64,000 nt of DNA from Streptomyces olivaceoviridis (lineage in GTDB: Bacteria; Actinomycetota; Actinomycetes; Streptomycetales; Streptomycetaceae). Location: positions 186,001-250,000 of the forward strand of contig NZ_BMUI01000003.1 of NCBI RefSeq assembly GCF_014650115.1, read 5' to 3'. The notes under the pieces are model-generated. The model did no database searches, was not told the DNA's origin, and was given only the letters and a program-made list of their open reading frames with translations. A program made the position numbers and the translations under genes. How positions within the stretch are numbered: the first letter of the stretch is position 1; every line of letters starts with the position of its first letter. This document shows positions 1 to 8,083 of the stretch, piece by piece.

Positions 1-1
1 C

Positions 2-385
2 GAGGCGACGTCCTCCGACGGCGACATGATCACCGCCGCCTTCAAGCTGCTGAAGCTCGGCCCGGTCGTCGGCCAGCGCACCTGGGGCGGAGTGGTCGGC
101 ATGACCGGCCGGCACCGCCTCGGCGACGGCACGGTCATCACCGTACCCATGAACGCGGCCTGGTTCGACGCCTACGGCTGGTCCGTGGAGAACCACGGCG
201 TCGCTCCCGACCTGGAGATCCTGCGCACCCCCCTGGACTGGGCGGAGGGCCGCCACGCCCAGCTCGCCGACGCGGTCGAACTCGCCCTGGAACTCCTGGA
301 GTCCAACCCGGCGGCGGTCCCCCCGACCTACAGCGACGTCCCGAACAGATCCCGCCCGGAACTGCCCCCGAGGGCGACTTCCTGA
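2..385 (+). CDS. Tricorn-like S41 peptidase, C-terminal fragment
   Basis: Only the last ~127 codons are inside the window; the frame is open from base 2 and ends with TGA at 383-385. The fragment begins with a TSSDGD motif, the region of the nucleophilic serine in tricorn core proteases and related S41 C-terminal processing peptidases. It continues with a short beta-rich stretch (GQRTWGGVVG, NHGVAPDLEI) typical of the end of the S41 catalytic domain. These enzymes degrade peptides released by the proteasome or other ATP-dependent proteases in the cytoplasm. Family assignment rests on the C-terminal catalytic segment only; the beta-propeller and PDZ domains expected upstream cannot be checked. 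Confidence 0.8.
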   Translation, partial: EATSSDGDMITAAFKLLKLGPVVGQRTWGGVVGMTGRHRLGDGTVITVPMNAAWFDAYGWSVENHGVAPDLEILRTPLDWAEGRHAQLADAVELALELLESNPAAVPPTYSDVPNRSRPELPPRATS

Positions 386-404
386 GCCCTCCGGAACCGA
401 CGCA

Positions 405-431
405 GGGTGCCCTCCTGGAAGAAGGGCACCC
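405..431. terminator. Bidirectional hairpin terminator between convergent genes
   Basis: Perfect 9-bp inverted repeat GGGTGCCCT (405-413) / AGGGCACCC (423-431) with a 9-nt loop, lying between the stop codons of the converging protease and Gln-rich genes. Confidence 0.6.
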
Positions 432-461
432 ACGTCACTTGGCCGAGGCCGAGCACAGCGG

Positions 462-689
462 TCAGGCGTCGTAGTCCCGGTCGAACCGGTCCTCCATCTG
501 CTGCTCCGTGTCCTCGATGTCACGGTGGTTCTGGTGGCCACCCCGCTCCGGCGGCTGCTGGCCCTGACGGCCCTGCTGCTGGCCCTGGCGGCCCTGCTGC
601 GGGCCGCGCTGGCCGGCCTTCTCGCGGCCCTGGTCCATCTTCTCCTTGGCCTGGCGCGACTTCTCCTGGAACTGGTCCTTCATACCCAT
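462..689 (-). CDS. Small Gln/Gly/Arg-rich hydrophilic protein
   Basis: A 75-residue, highly charged protein. The N-terminal ~25 residues (MGMKDQFQEKSRQAKEKMDQ) can form an amphipathic helix. The middle is low-complexity with repeats of GQQ/GRQ, and the end is acidic (EDRFDRDYDA). There is no signal peptide or membrane segment. The composition recalls small, hydrophilic, possibly stress-induced proteins of Streptomyces, but I recognise no defined domain and no function should be assumed. It converges on the protease gene and is separated from it by a hairpin terminator. Confidence 0.7.
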   Translation of the reverse strand: MGMKDQFQEKSRQAKEKMDQGREKAGQRGPQQGRQGQQQGRQGQQPPERGGHQNHRDIEDTEQQMEDRFDRDYDA

Positions 690-778
690 GTGGGTTCACT
701 CCCGTGATGAGTGGGGGTCCGGCCCCGTCGGTGGGGCCTCGACCAGATTCACACGGGCGAACACGCTCTGCATGTCGA

Positions 779-1663
779 TCAGTTACGGTGCGTAGCGCGG
801 GCCGTCTCGTCGGCCGCCCCACCTGCGCCGACGAGCCCGGAACGCATGCCCTTCAGACGGGGCGCGAACCGCTTCATCTCGCGCTGCCCGACCGTCCCGA
901 CGAGTACCGGCAGATAACCGCGCACGCCCTGCATGCCACGCAGCCACCACTGCCCGTACACATGCGCCGAACGCCGCTCGATCCCTTCCACCAGCCGGTC
1001 CACGGCGGGACCCAGCGGGTAGGTCTTGTTGGACGGCCACGGCAGCCGCTGCCGCAGCTCCCGCATGACGTCGTCCTGGTCGGCGCCGCGCACCATGTCG
1101 GTGTCGGTCCAGGACAGGTACCCGACACCGACGCGGACGCCCTGGTAGCCGACCTCGGCACGCAGACTGTGCGCGTACGCCTCCACGCCCGACTTGGACG
1201 CGCAGTACGCCGTCATCATCGGCGCGGGTGTGATCGCGGCGAGCGAGGCGATCTGGAGCAGATAGCCGCGGCTCTCCACGAGCACCGGGAGGAACGCCCG
1301 CGCGGTCACCGCCGAACCGATGAGGTTCACCTCGATCACCCGCCGCCACGCCTGCGGATCGGAGTCGGCGAACGGACCGCCCGTCGCCACACCGGCGTTG
1401 GCGACCACGATGTCGACCTTCCCGAACCGTGCCTTCACCTCCTCGGCGACCCGGCTCATCGCCTCGTGGTCGGTGACGTCGGCGTACCAGTGGGCGCTGT
1501 CGCTGTGCAGCCGCCCGGAGACCTCCTTCAGCGCCTCCTCCTCCAGCCCGACCAGCGCCACCTTCGCGCCGCGCGCGGACAGTTTGCGCGCCAGCAGCTC
1601 ACCGACGCCGCGCGCCGCTCCCGTGACGACCGCGACCTGCCCTTCGAGGCTGACCCTGCTCAT
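779..1663 (-). CDS. Short-chain dehydrogenase/reductase (SDR)
   Basis: A 294-residue classical SDR. Residues 8-35 hold the Rossmann dinucleotide motif TGAARGVGE. NAG follows at about residue 90, the catalytic Ser lies in QIASLAA and Tyr/Lys in YCASK at about residue 152. A C-terminal extension of ~50 residues rich in basic and hydrophobic residues exceeds the ~250 usual for the family. It probably interconverts an alcohol and a ketone with NAD(P)H. The start ATG overlaps the stop of the upstream hydrolase gene (ATGA), making it the last gene of a three-gene operon. The partners suggest it supplies ketone to, or processes alcohol from, the monooxygenase. Confidence 0.88.
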   Translation of the reverse strand: MSRVSLEGQVAVVTGAARGVGELLARKLSARGAKVALVGLEEEALKEVSGRLHSDSAHWYADVTDHEAMSRVAEEVKARFGKVDIVVANAGVATGGPFADSDPQAWRRVIEVNLIGSAVTARAFLPVLVESRGYLLQIASLAAITPAPMMTAYCASKSGVEAYAHSLRAEVGYQGVRVGVGYLSWTDTDMVRGADQDDVMRELRQRLPWPSNKTYPLGPAVDRLVEGIERRSAHVYGQWWLRGMQGVRGYLPVLVGTVGQREMKRFAPRLKGMRSGLVGAGGAADETARATHRN

Positions 1664-2613
1664 GCGCCCTCCTTGATCCGCGCGGGGGTGGAACCGTGCC
1701 CGGGGGCGGCCCCCGTGACATACGTGCCGACGAGTTCCCGGATGCGGGCCGTCACCGGCTCCGGGGCCTCGATCGGGGTCATGTGGCCGACGCCGGGCAG
1801 CTCGGTGAGGCCGACGCAGTGCGGCAGCGCGGCGACCAGCGCCCGGGCGTGCGCCGGAGGCGTGAGCCGGTCGGACGCGCCGTGCAGCACGGCGGTGGGC
1901 GCGCTCAACCGCCGTACGCCGTGGTCGAGATCGAGCGCGGCGAGGACGGCCGACCAGGCGTGGCGCGCGGTGCGCGGGCAGGCGTGCACGATCCGCGCGC
2001 ACGCCTCCACCATGTGCGGGGCGGAACCGGCCCCCATCGTGGCGTACTTGAGGATGCTCCGCGCGACCGGTGTGACGGGCCCGAGGGGCGCGCGGGAACC
2101 GAGGACGCGCCCGGTGATCCAGGTGCGCACACGCCCGGCGCGCAACGGCACCACACGCGACTGGGCGACCAGCCGCGAACTCCCCGTGCTGCACAGCAGG
2201 ACGGCGGCGGCGTGTTCCCGGAAGCGGGGGCGCTCGGCCGCGGCCATGACCGTCATGCCGCCCATGGAGTGACCGACGACGAGCGCCTTCTCCCCGCGCG
2301 TCAGCGTCTCCGCGAGCACCGCTTCGAGATCGTCCGCCAGCGCCTCGGTGGTGCAGGCGGGACCCGCGGGACTGCGCCCGTGCCCCCTCTGGTCGTAGGC
2401 GATCACCCGGTGGTCGGCGGCCAGGTCCCGTATCTGGGCCGCCCAGAACGCCGTCGAGCAGGTCCAGCCGTGGGCGAGGACGACCGGTGGCGCGTCCTGA
2501 GGGCCGTGCACCTCGACGTGCAGCCGCGCGCCGTCGGCGGAGACGGCGGTGAGGGTGCGGGCCGGGGCGGGAGGCGCGTAAGGGCCGGCGGTGACGTGGG
2601 CGCTCCGGCTCAT
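1660..2613 (-). CDS. Alpha/beta-fold hydrolase (esterase-like)
   Basis: A 317-residue alpha/beta hydrolase. The oxyanion-hole segment is HGWTCST, the nucleophile elbow GHSMGG holds the catalytic Ser, the acid is in GASDRLTPP and the catalytic His in GVGHMTPIEAP near the C-terminus. This gives the complete Ser-Asp-His triad order. It overlaps the monooxygenase stop and the SDR start by 4 bp each (ATGA), so the three are co-translated. In a Baeyer-Villiger pathway the natural role is hydrolysis of the ester or lactone made by the monooxygenase; the actual substrate is unknown. Confidence 0.88.
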   Translation of the reverse strand: MSRSAHVTAGPYAPPAPARTLTAVSADGARLHVEVHGPQDAPPVVLAHGWTCSTAFWAAQIRDLAADHRVIAYDQRGHGRSPAGPACTTEALADDLEAVLAETLTRGEKALVVGHSMGGMTVMAAAERPRFREHAAAVLLCSTGSSRLVAQSRVVPLRAGRVRTWITGRVLGSRAPLGPVTPVARSILKYATMGAGSAPHMVEACARIVHACPRTARHAWSAVLAALDLDHGVRRLSAPTAVLHGASDRLTPPAHARALVAALPHCVGLTELPGVGHMTPIEAPEPVTARIRELVGTYVTGAAPGHGSTPARIKEGA

Positions 2614-4139
2614 GCGGCGGCCCCGCTCTTCCGGCCGGCCGGCCCGGCGCCGGGGCCGGACACCGGCGCGGGCTTCCGCAGGACCTCGTACTCCGCGAGG
2701 TCCACCCGCCGGGTGGCGCGCCGGAACTCGGTCGTCGTACCGGGCCAGATGGTGGTGTTGCGGCCGCTCGCGTCCAGGTACCAGCTGGTGCAGCCGCCGG
2801 TGTTCCACACGGTCCGCTTCATGCGCTCCTGCACCCGGTCGTTCCAGGCGTCGACCGCGGCGGGCCGGGCGTCGAGGGCGGTACGGCCGCCCAGGACGTC
2901 GAGCTGGCGCAGATAGTCGGCCATGTAGCTGAGCTGGGACTCGATCATGAGGATCATCGAGGAGTTCCCGAGGCCCGTGTTGGGCCCGATGATCGTCATC
3001 CAGTTCGGGAATCCGGCCGCCGAGGCGCCGCGCAGCGCCCGCATGCCGTTCTTCCAGGACTCCGCGAGCGTGATTCCCTCCGCGCCGACCACGCGCTCGG
3101 CGATGGGCATGTCCGTGACGTGGAAGCCGGTACTGAAGACGATCGCGTCGACCTCGGCCTCGGTGCCGTCGGCCGCCACCGCCGTGGACCCGCGGATCTC
3201 GCTCAGCCCGCTGGCGACGACGTCCACGTTCGGCCTGGCCAGCGCCGGGTAGTACGCGCTGGACAACAGGATCCGCTTGCAGCCGATGCGGTAGTCCGGG
3301 GTGAGCTTGGCGCGCAGGGCCGGGTCCTTGATCGCGCGGGCCATGTTCCGCTTGGCGAGCTGTTCGACCAGGCCGAGTTCGTCCGGGCGCTTGGTGAACG
3401 CCTGGACCTGGAGCTCCCGGATGCCCCACAGCAGTCCGCGCCGGACCTGGGCGGTGACGGGCAGCCGTCGGTGCAGCCAGCGCTCGGCGCCGCTGATGGC
3501 GCGGTCGACACGGGGCAGCACCCAGGGCGGGGTGCGCTGGAAGAGGGTGAGCCGGCCGACCTGCGGCTGGATGGCGGGGACGATCTGGATGGCGGAGGCA
3601 CCGGTGCCGACCACGGCGACCCGCTTGCCGCGCAGGTCGTAGTCGTGGTCCCAGCGGGCGGAGTGGAACACCTTGCCGGGGAAGGAATCCAGGCCGGGGA
3701 CCTCGGGGACCTTCGGGTCGGACAGCGGCCCGGTGGCGGAGACGACGACATCGGCGGTCAGCGCGCCGCGCGTGGTCTCGATGGTCCACCGCAGGTTCTC
3801 GTTGTCCCAGGTCATCAGCTTGACCTCGGAGTCGAGGCGGAGGTGCGGGCGCAGTCCGAAGAGGTCGGTGACGTGCTCCAGATAGGCGCGGATGTGCCGC
3901 TGCCCGGAGAAGGTGCGCGGCCAGTCCGGGTGGGGCGCGAAGGAGAAGGAGTAGAGGTGCGAGGGCACGTCACAGGCGCACCCGGGGTAGCTGTTGTCCC
4001 GCCAGGCGCCGCCGACGCTGTCCGCCCGCTCCAGTACGACGAAGTCGGTGATCCCCTCGCGGCGCAGCCGCACGGCGGCCCCCAGCCCGCCGAACCCGGA
4101 CCCGATCACCGCCACCCGTACATGCTCGTGCTCGGCCAT
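2610..4139 (-). CDS. Flavin-containing Baeyer-Villiger-type monooxygenase
   Basis: A 509-residue FAD/NADPH enzyme. The N-terminal FAD site is GSGFGGLGAA. The fingerprint FPGKVFHSARW matches the FxGxxxHxxxW signature of class B flavin monooxygenases, and a second Rossmann motif GTGASA follows for NADPH. PGCACDVPSHLYSFSF is typical of BVMOs. I chose the ATG at 4139 because GGAGG lies 8 bases upstream; an ATG 18 bases further out lacks such a site. It is the first gene of an operon with a hydrolase and an SDR, transcribed divergently from a MerR regulator. It likely inserts oxygen next to a ketone to give an ester or lactone. Confidence 0.9.
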   Translation of the reverse strand: MAEHEHVRVAVIGSGFGGLGAAVRLRREGITDFVVLERADSVGGAWRDNSYPGCACDVPSHLYSFSFAPHPDWPRTFSGQRHIRAYLEHVTDLFGLRPHLRLDSEVKLMTWDNENLRWTIETTRGALTADVVVSATGPLSDPKVPEVPGLDSFPGKVFHSARWDHDYDLRGKRVAVVGTGASAIQIVPAIQPQVGRLTLFQRTPPWVLPRVDRAISGAERWLHRRLPVTAQVRRGLLWGIRELQVQAFTKRPDELGLVEQLAKRNMARAIKDPALRAKLTPDYRIGCKRILLSSAYYPALARPNVDVVASGLSEIRGSTAVAADGTEAEVDAIVFSTGFHVTDMPIAERVVGAEGITLAESWKNGMRALRGASAAGFPNWMTIIGPNTGLGNSSMILMIESQLSYMADYLRQLDVLGGRTALDARPAAVDAWNDRVQERMKRTVWNTGGCTSWYLDASGRNTTIWPGTTTEFRRATRRVDLAEYEVLRKPAPVSGPGAGPAGRKSGAAA

Positions 4140-4171
4140 CCCGAAGCCTCCACGCATCGCCTAGGAACCCT

Positions 4172-4187
4172 GCCAGTGAACACTGGC
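4172..4187. promoter_or_regulatory. Inverted repeat in divergent promoter region
   Basis: Perfect 7-bp arms GCCAGTG / CACTGGC around AA, in the 133-bp gap between the monooxygenase operon and the MerR gene. Position and symmetry suit an operator for the adjacent MerR regulator, though the spacing differs from the usual 19-20 bp MerR promoter arrangement. Confidence 0.45.
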
Positions 4188-4272
4188 GCAATGGGACTGT
4201 AGAGCAGCCGCCTACTGAGCGGTAGGGGGCGACGGAAGGAAAGTTACCGCCGGTACGCCATAGGCTGCGGTC

Positions 4273-4935
4273 GTGGCAGAGGACGCGGAACACCCCACGG
4301 TCAGGCGCGAGTACCGCATGGAGGAGCTGGCCCGCCGCGCGGGCATCACCGTGCGCACCCTGCGCTTCTACCGCGAACGCAAGCTGATAGGACCGCCCCG
4401 CCGCGAGGGCCGCATCGCCTGGTACGACGACCACCACCTGGCCCGGCTGCGCACCATCGCGGCACTCCTGGAGCGCGGCCACACCCTGAACGGCATAGCG
4501 GAACTCGCGGACGCCCTCGACCAGGGCCGCGATGTCGCCGACCTGCTGGGCGTCGGCACCCCCACCGAGGAGGAGCCCGTCCGCCTCACCCCCGAGGAAC
4601 TCGCCGCCCGCTTCGAGGGCGAGGTCACCCCCGAGAACCTGGCCGCCGCCCTGGAACTGGGCTATCTCGGCACCGACGGCGACGAGATCGTCCACATCAG
4701 CCGGCGCCTGCTGGACGTCTCCTCCGCGCTGGTCCGCGAGGGCATCCCGCTCGCCGAGGTGCTGACGGCCGCCGCCCGCGTCCGCGACCACGCCGACGCC
4801 CTGGCCGAGCTCTTCACCGACCTGATCCTGCGCCACGGCCCCGAGGAGGACCTGCGCCGGCTGCGCCCGCTGGCCCGCAGCGTCGTGGAGGCGGAACTCT
4901 CACTGGCACTGGACCGCCGACTGAACAAAGGCTGA
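4273..4935 (+). CDS. MerR family transcriptional regulator
   Basis: A 220-residue regulator with a winged HTH at residues 15-80 (YRMEELARRAGITVRTLRFYRERKLIGPPRREGR), the standard MerR DNA-binding segment. A dimerisation helix and a ~130-residue all-helical effector region follow. No cysteine cluster for metal is visible, so a metal sensor is unlikely. The start is GTG. It is divergent from the monooxygenase/hydrolase/SDR operon and shares a 133-bp intergenic region containing a perfect inverted repeat, so it probably controls that operon and itself. Confidence 0.88.
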   Translation: MAEDAEHPTVRREYRMEELARRAGITVRTLRFYRERKLIGPPRREGRIAWYDDHHLARLRTIAALLERGHTLNGIAELADALDQGRDVADLLGVGTPTEEEPVRLTPEELAARFEGEVTPENLAAALELGYLGTDGDEIVHISRRLLDVSSALVREGIPLAEVLTAAARVRDHADALAELFTDLILRHGPEEDLRRLRPLARSVVEAELSLALDRRLNKG

Positions 4936-4978
4936 GGTCTGATCGAGGGGGCCCCGCAGAGCGGCTGAGCCGACCACC

Positions 4979-5026
4979 GTGGACCGCGCGAGGCCCCGCC
5001 GGCCGACGGGGCCTCGCGCGGTCCAC
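4979..5026. terminator. Strong bidirectional terminator
   Basis: Perfect 20-bp inverted repeat (4979-4998 with 5007-5026) and 8-nt loop, between the converging MerR and exonuclease III genes. Confidence 0.85.
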
Positions 5027-5027
5027 C

Positions 5028-5831
5028 TCACATATCGAAGACCACCGTCACCGGCGCGTGGTCCGACCAGCGCTCCTCATGGCTGGCCGCTCGCTCCACC
5101 ACCGCCTTGACCGCACGCCGGGCCAGCCCAGGCGTCGCCACGGCGAGGTCGATGCGCCAGCCCGAATCGTTGTCGAAGGCCCGCCCCCGGTACGACCACC
5201 AGGTGTACGGACCCTCCGCGTCCGGGTGCAGGGCGCGGACGACGTCGACGTAGCCGCCCTCCTCGGCGGCGAACACCCGGCCGAGCCAGTCCCGCTCCTC
5301 GGGCAGGAAGCCGGAGTTCTTGGTGTTGCCGCGCCAGTTCTTGAGGTCGGCCTGCCGGTGCGCGATGTTCCAGTCACCGCAGACCAGGACCTCGCGCCCG
5401 TCGGCGGCGGCCCGTTCGCGCAGCTCCTTCAGGTGGGCCAGGAACTCGCCCATGAAGCGGATCTTCTCGTCCTGCCGCTCGGTGCCGACCTCACCGGAGG
5501 GCAGGTAGAGGGAGGCGACGGTGACACCGGGCAGCTCGGCCTCGACGTACCGCCCGCTGCCGTCGAACTCGGCGGAGCCGAAGCCGACCCGGACCCGGTC
5601 GGGCTCGCGCCGGGTGTAGAGGGAGACGCCCGCGCGGCCCTTGGCGGCGGCCGGGGCGTGCACGACGTGCCAGCCGTCGGGCCGGCCGGCCTCGTCGGGC
5701 AGCTGGTGCGGCTCGGCGCGCACCTCCTGAAGGCAGACGACGTCCGCGTCCGTCCCGGCGAGCCACTCCACGAAGCCCTTCTTCGCGGCGGCCCGCAGCC
5801 CGTTCACGTTCACCGAGGTCACAGTCAGCAC
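5028..5831 (-). CDS. xth: Exodeoxyribonuclease III (AP endonuclease family)
   Basis: A 267-residue member of the exonuclease-endonuclease-phosphatase family. Visible motifs are the N-terminal TSVNVNGLRAA, LQEVRAE (metal-binding Glu), the central ADGREVLVCGDWNIAH, and the C-terminal SDHAPV with the catalytic Asp-His pair. The length and order match bacterial ExoIII, which removes abasic sites and 3' blocks during base excision repair. The GTG start at 5831 gives the usual N-terminus MLTVTSVNVNG; the frame stays open further upstream, but that extension has no family similarity. It is transcribed divergently from a GNAT gene. Confidence 0.92.
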   Translation of the reverse strand: MLTVTSVNVNGLRAAAKKGFVEWLAGTDADVVCLQEVRAEPHQLPDEAGRPDGWHVVHAPAAAKGRAGVSLYTRREPDRVRVGFGSAEFDGSGRYVEAELPGVTVASLYLPSGEVGTERQDEKIRFMGEFLAHLKELRERAAADGREVLVCGDWNIAHRQADLKNWRGNTKNSGFLPEERDWLGRVFAAEEGGYVDVVRALHPDAEGPYTWWSYRGRAFDNDSGWRIDLAVATPGLARRAVKAVVERAASHEERWSDHAPVTVVFDM

Positions 5832-5912
5832 CCGGGCACGATACCGGCACACTGGTCCGGGTCCACAAAATCCGGGGCCTCCCGTCGATTGCATAGAAGT
5901 ACGATACCCAGC

Positions 5913-6389
5913 ATGATTATCCGCCGCGTTCGTTTCGATCACCCCGACGCCGTGAAGCTCAACGACGAGGTCCAGGCCGAGTACGACCAGCGCTACGGCG
6001 ACGGCGGCGACGCCACGGTCCTGGACGCCGCCGACTTCGACCCTCCCCAGGGCGTGTACCTGATCGCCTACGACGAGCGCGACCGCCCCGTGGCCACCGG
6101 CGGCTGGCGCAGCCAGGACCGCAACGAGGAGGGCAACGAGGACGGCGACGCGGAACTGAAGCGCATGTACGTCGTCGCCGAGATGCGCGGCCGGGGCCTG
6201 GCCCGCCGCATGCTCGCGGCCCTGGAGGAGGACGCCCGCATGGCCGGCCGGGTCCGCATGGTCCTGGAGACGGGCACCAAGCAGCCGGAGGCCATCGCCC
6301 TGTACGCCTCCACCGGCTATGAGCCGTGCGCGAAGTTCGGCTACTACCGGCACCACGAGGAAAGCCTCTGCTACGCCAAGCGGCTGTGA
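5913..6389 (+). CDS. GNAT family N-acetyltransferase
   Basis: A 158-residue acetyltransferase. The acetyl-CoA pyrophosphate loop is visible in ELKRMYVVAEMRGRGLARRML (R/Q-x-x-G-x-G/A type), followed by LETGTKQPEAIALYASTGY, the classical motif B with the Tyr near the active site. The ATG start gives an N-terminus MIIRRVRFDHPD consistent with the family. The acceptor substrate cannot be told from sequence. It reads toward tRNA-Ala with a terminator between them. Confidence 0.88.
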   Translation: MIIRRVRFDHPDAVKLNDEVQAEYDQRYGDGGDATVLDAADFDPPQGVYLIAYDERDRPVATGGWRSQDRNEEGNEDGDAELKRMYVVAEMRGRGLARRMLAALEEDARMAGRVRMVLETGTKQPEAIALYASTGYEPCAKFGYYRHHEESLCYAKRL

Positions 6390-6450
6390 CCCCGGGGGCG
6401 GTGAAGCCGCCGCTCAGGCGGCGGCGATGCCGCCGCTGCTGCCGCTGGAA

Positions 6451-6498
6451 ACGACGAAGATCCCGACCGGTCATGATGACCGACGGGATCTTCGTCGT
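6451..6498. terminator. Hairpin terminator between GNAT gene and tRNA-Ala
   Basis: 15-bp perfect arms ACGACGAAGATCCCG (6451-6465) and CGGGATCTTCGTCGT (6484-6498). The loop has its own symmetry (GGTCATGATGACC). It serves converging transcripts. Confidence 0.75.
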
Positions 6499-6502
6499 GC
6501 AG

Positions 6503-6576
6503 TGGACCTGAGGGGATTTGAACCCCTGGCCCCCTCGATGCGAACGAGGTGCGCTACCGGACTGCGCCACAGGCCC
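6503..6576 (-). tRNA. tRNA-Ala (anticodon CGC)
   Basis: A 74-nt cloverleaf on the minus strand. The acceptor stem is GGGCCTG/CAGGTCC with discriminator A, the anticodon stem CCTCG/CGAGG has loop TTCGCAT, and the T-arm contains GGTTCAAATCC. The G3:U70 wobble pair, the main identity element for alanyl-tRNA synthetase, is present. CCA is not encoded, as usual in Streptomyces. It reads GCG codons. Confidence 0.95.
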
Positions 6577-6667
6577 TTGCAACGAGTGAAACTCTAGCAT
6601 CCTGATCGGGGTGCTTGGAAATCCGCTCCCTGACTGGTCAGGACGGGGGTTTCCGGGGTGACCCGGG

Positions 6668-7906
6668 TCACTCGTTGGCCGCGCGCGGGCGGTCGCCGTC
6701 CTCGTACTGGTCGAAGAGCGGCGTGCGTCCGCGTTCCCGTGCCCGGCGTGCGGCGGCCACGGCGGAGGCCGCGCCGCGCGAGCGGGTCCGGGCGTGGGGA
6801 CGGCCGTCCGCGGCCTTGTCCCCCTTCTTCTCCCCGGGCACCGCCTCCGGGTCGCGCGCCTCGCTCTTGGGCGCGGAGCCCGCCTCATGCTCCGGCACGA
6901 CCGCGCTGGACCGCGCCGAGCTCCAGGTGTCGGGTGCGCCGAGATCGACGTCGGAGGTGGCGCGCGGGGCGACGGGCGCGGTCACGTACGTCGGCAGCGG
7001 CACCGGCACCGGGTCCCAGCTGTCCCCGTGACCGGGCCGCCGCTGCCGCTCGCGCTGCTGGTCGACCCACTCGGCGTGGTCGGTCTGCTCGACGAGGGCG
7101 CGCCGGTCGGCGGCGAGCGCGGACAGGCCGGTGTCGGTCTCGGCGGGCTGACCCTCCTCCGGTTCCTCGGCGCCCGGTCCCGTGTCGAGGGACGCGCGCC
7201 GGCGCGGTTGGCGCTCGCGCAGGCGCTGGGCGGCGGCCTCGGCACGGCGCCGGTCCATCTGGTAGGCGAACCGGCGGCGCTCCTGCGCCCGCAGATAGGC
7301 GATGTACGCGCTGAGCAGCATGGCGGGCGCGCCGGGCACCCAGAGGAAGGCGAGGCCGCCGACGGCGGCGACGATCGCGCCGAGTGTGAAGGCGAGGAAG
7401 AGCATCACGGTGGTGCGCCGACGGCGCGCGAGCACCTTCGTGCGCCGGGCGCGTGCCGCGGCCGACTGCGCCGAGGACACGCTCCGTGCTGCCGGTTCAC
7501 GCTGCTGGGCCGGTGGGGGCACGGGCGCGGGCACGGGGGCGGGCCGGGACGCCGGAACTGAGGCGTGGTCGCTCGCCGCTTCGGTGCCGCCGGGCGCCTC
7601 GGGCTCGGCCTCCGCGGCCACCTGACGGCGGGTCGGAGGCACGGCGAAGGCCCGGACGTCCACCGAGTCGGTGGCGGCGTCCGGATCGACGGCGCCCTGC
7701 TCCCCCTCCTGGGCGGAGCGCGCCCGCAGGTCCCTGGCGTACCGACGCTCCATACCCGCCCGTCCGGACAGCAGCCGGATGGCGGTGCTGAAGCGTTCCG
7801 TCGGACGGGCCTCGTTCAGCTCGTCCTGCCTACGGAGCCACATCGGCACCAAGTAGGCGGCCCAGGCCCCGACAATGACTGCGTAGATGAGGCCGCTGCT
7901 GCTCAC
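6668..7906 (-). CDS. Conserved membrane-anchored hypothetical protein (gephyrin-region type)
   Basis: About 412 residues. The N-terminal segment SSSGLIYAVIVGAWAAYLVPMWL is one membrane span. A second hydrophobic pair lies near the middle (TVMLFLAFTLGAIVAAVGGLAFLWVPGAPAMLL, split by short polar residues). The intervening and C-terminal parts are long, charged and low-complexity (RRR-rich, Pro/Ala-rich). No enzymatic motif is visible. I placed the start at GTG 7906 so the protein begins just before the first membrane helix; GTG 7912 and ATG 7939 are alternatives and none has a good ribosome-binding site. Function unknown; it is located between tRNA-Ala and the molybdopterin genes, and homologous architecture is common in streptomycetes. 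Confidence 0.75.
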   Translation of the reverse strand: MSSSGLIYAVIVGAWAAYLVPMWLRRQDELNEARPTERFSTAIRLLSGRAGMERRYARDLRARSAQEGEQGAVDPDAATDSVDVRAFAVPPTRRQVAAEAEPEAPGGTEAASDHASVPASRPAPVPAPVPPPAQQREPAARSVSSAQSAAARARRTKVLARRRRTTVMLFLAFTLGAIVAAVGGLAFLWVPGAPAMLLSAYIAYLRAQERRRFAYQMDRRRAEAAAQRLRERQPRRRASLDTGPGAEEPEEGQPAETDTGLSALAADRRALVEQTDHAEWVDQQRERQRRPGHGDSWDPVPVPLPTYVTAPVAPRATSDVDLGAPDTWSSARSSAVVPEHEAGSAPKSEARDPEAVPGEKKGDKAADGRPHARTRSRGAASAVAAARRARERGRTPLFDQYEDGDRPRAANE

Positions 7907-8083
7907 GCTCACACCGTAGAGGGGTTTGCGTGAGGCCATCCGCCAATTGGGCCGGTGTGTCGCACGATCTGGCTCATATTTCCAGCATTTTTTGCGACCC
8001 TTGCGATCAGAGGACCACCGCGGCCGGGAAATTCAGCGCCCCGAGACAGTCAACAGCCGATCATTTTCGAACATATATTCAAT

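Noticed and set aside
407..2272. 621-codon open frame on the plus strand
   Set aside because: It is the antisense shadow of the Gln-rich, SDR and hydrolase genes; the product is Pro/Arg-rich with no domain.
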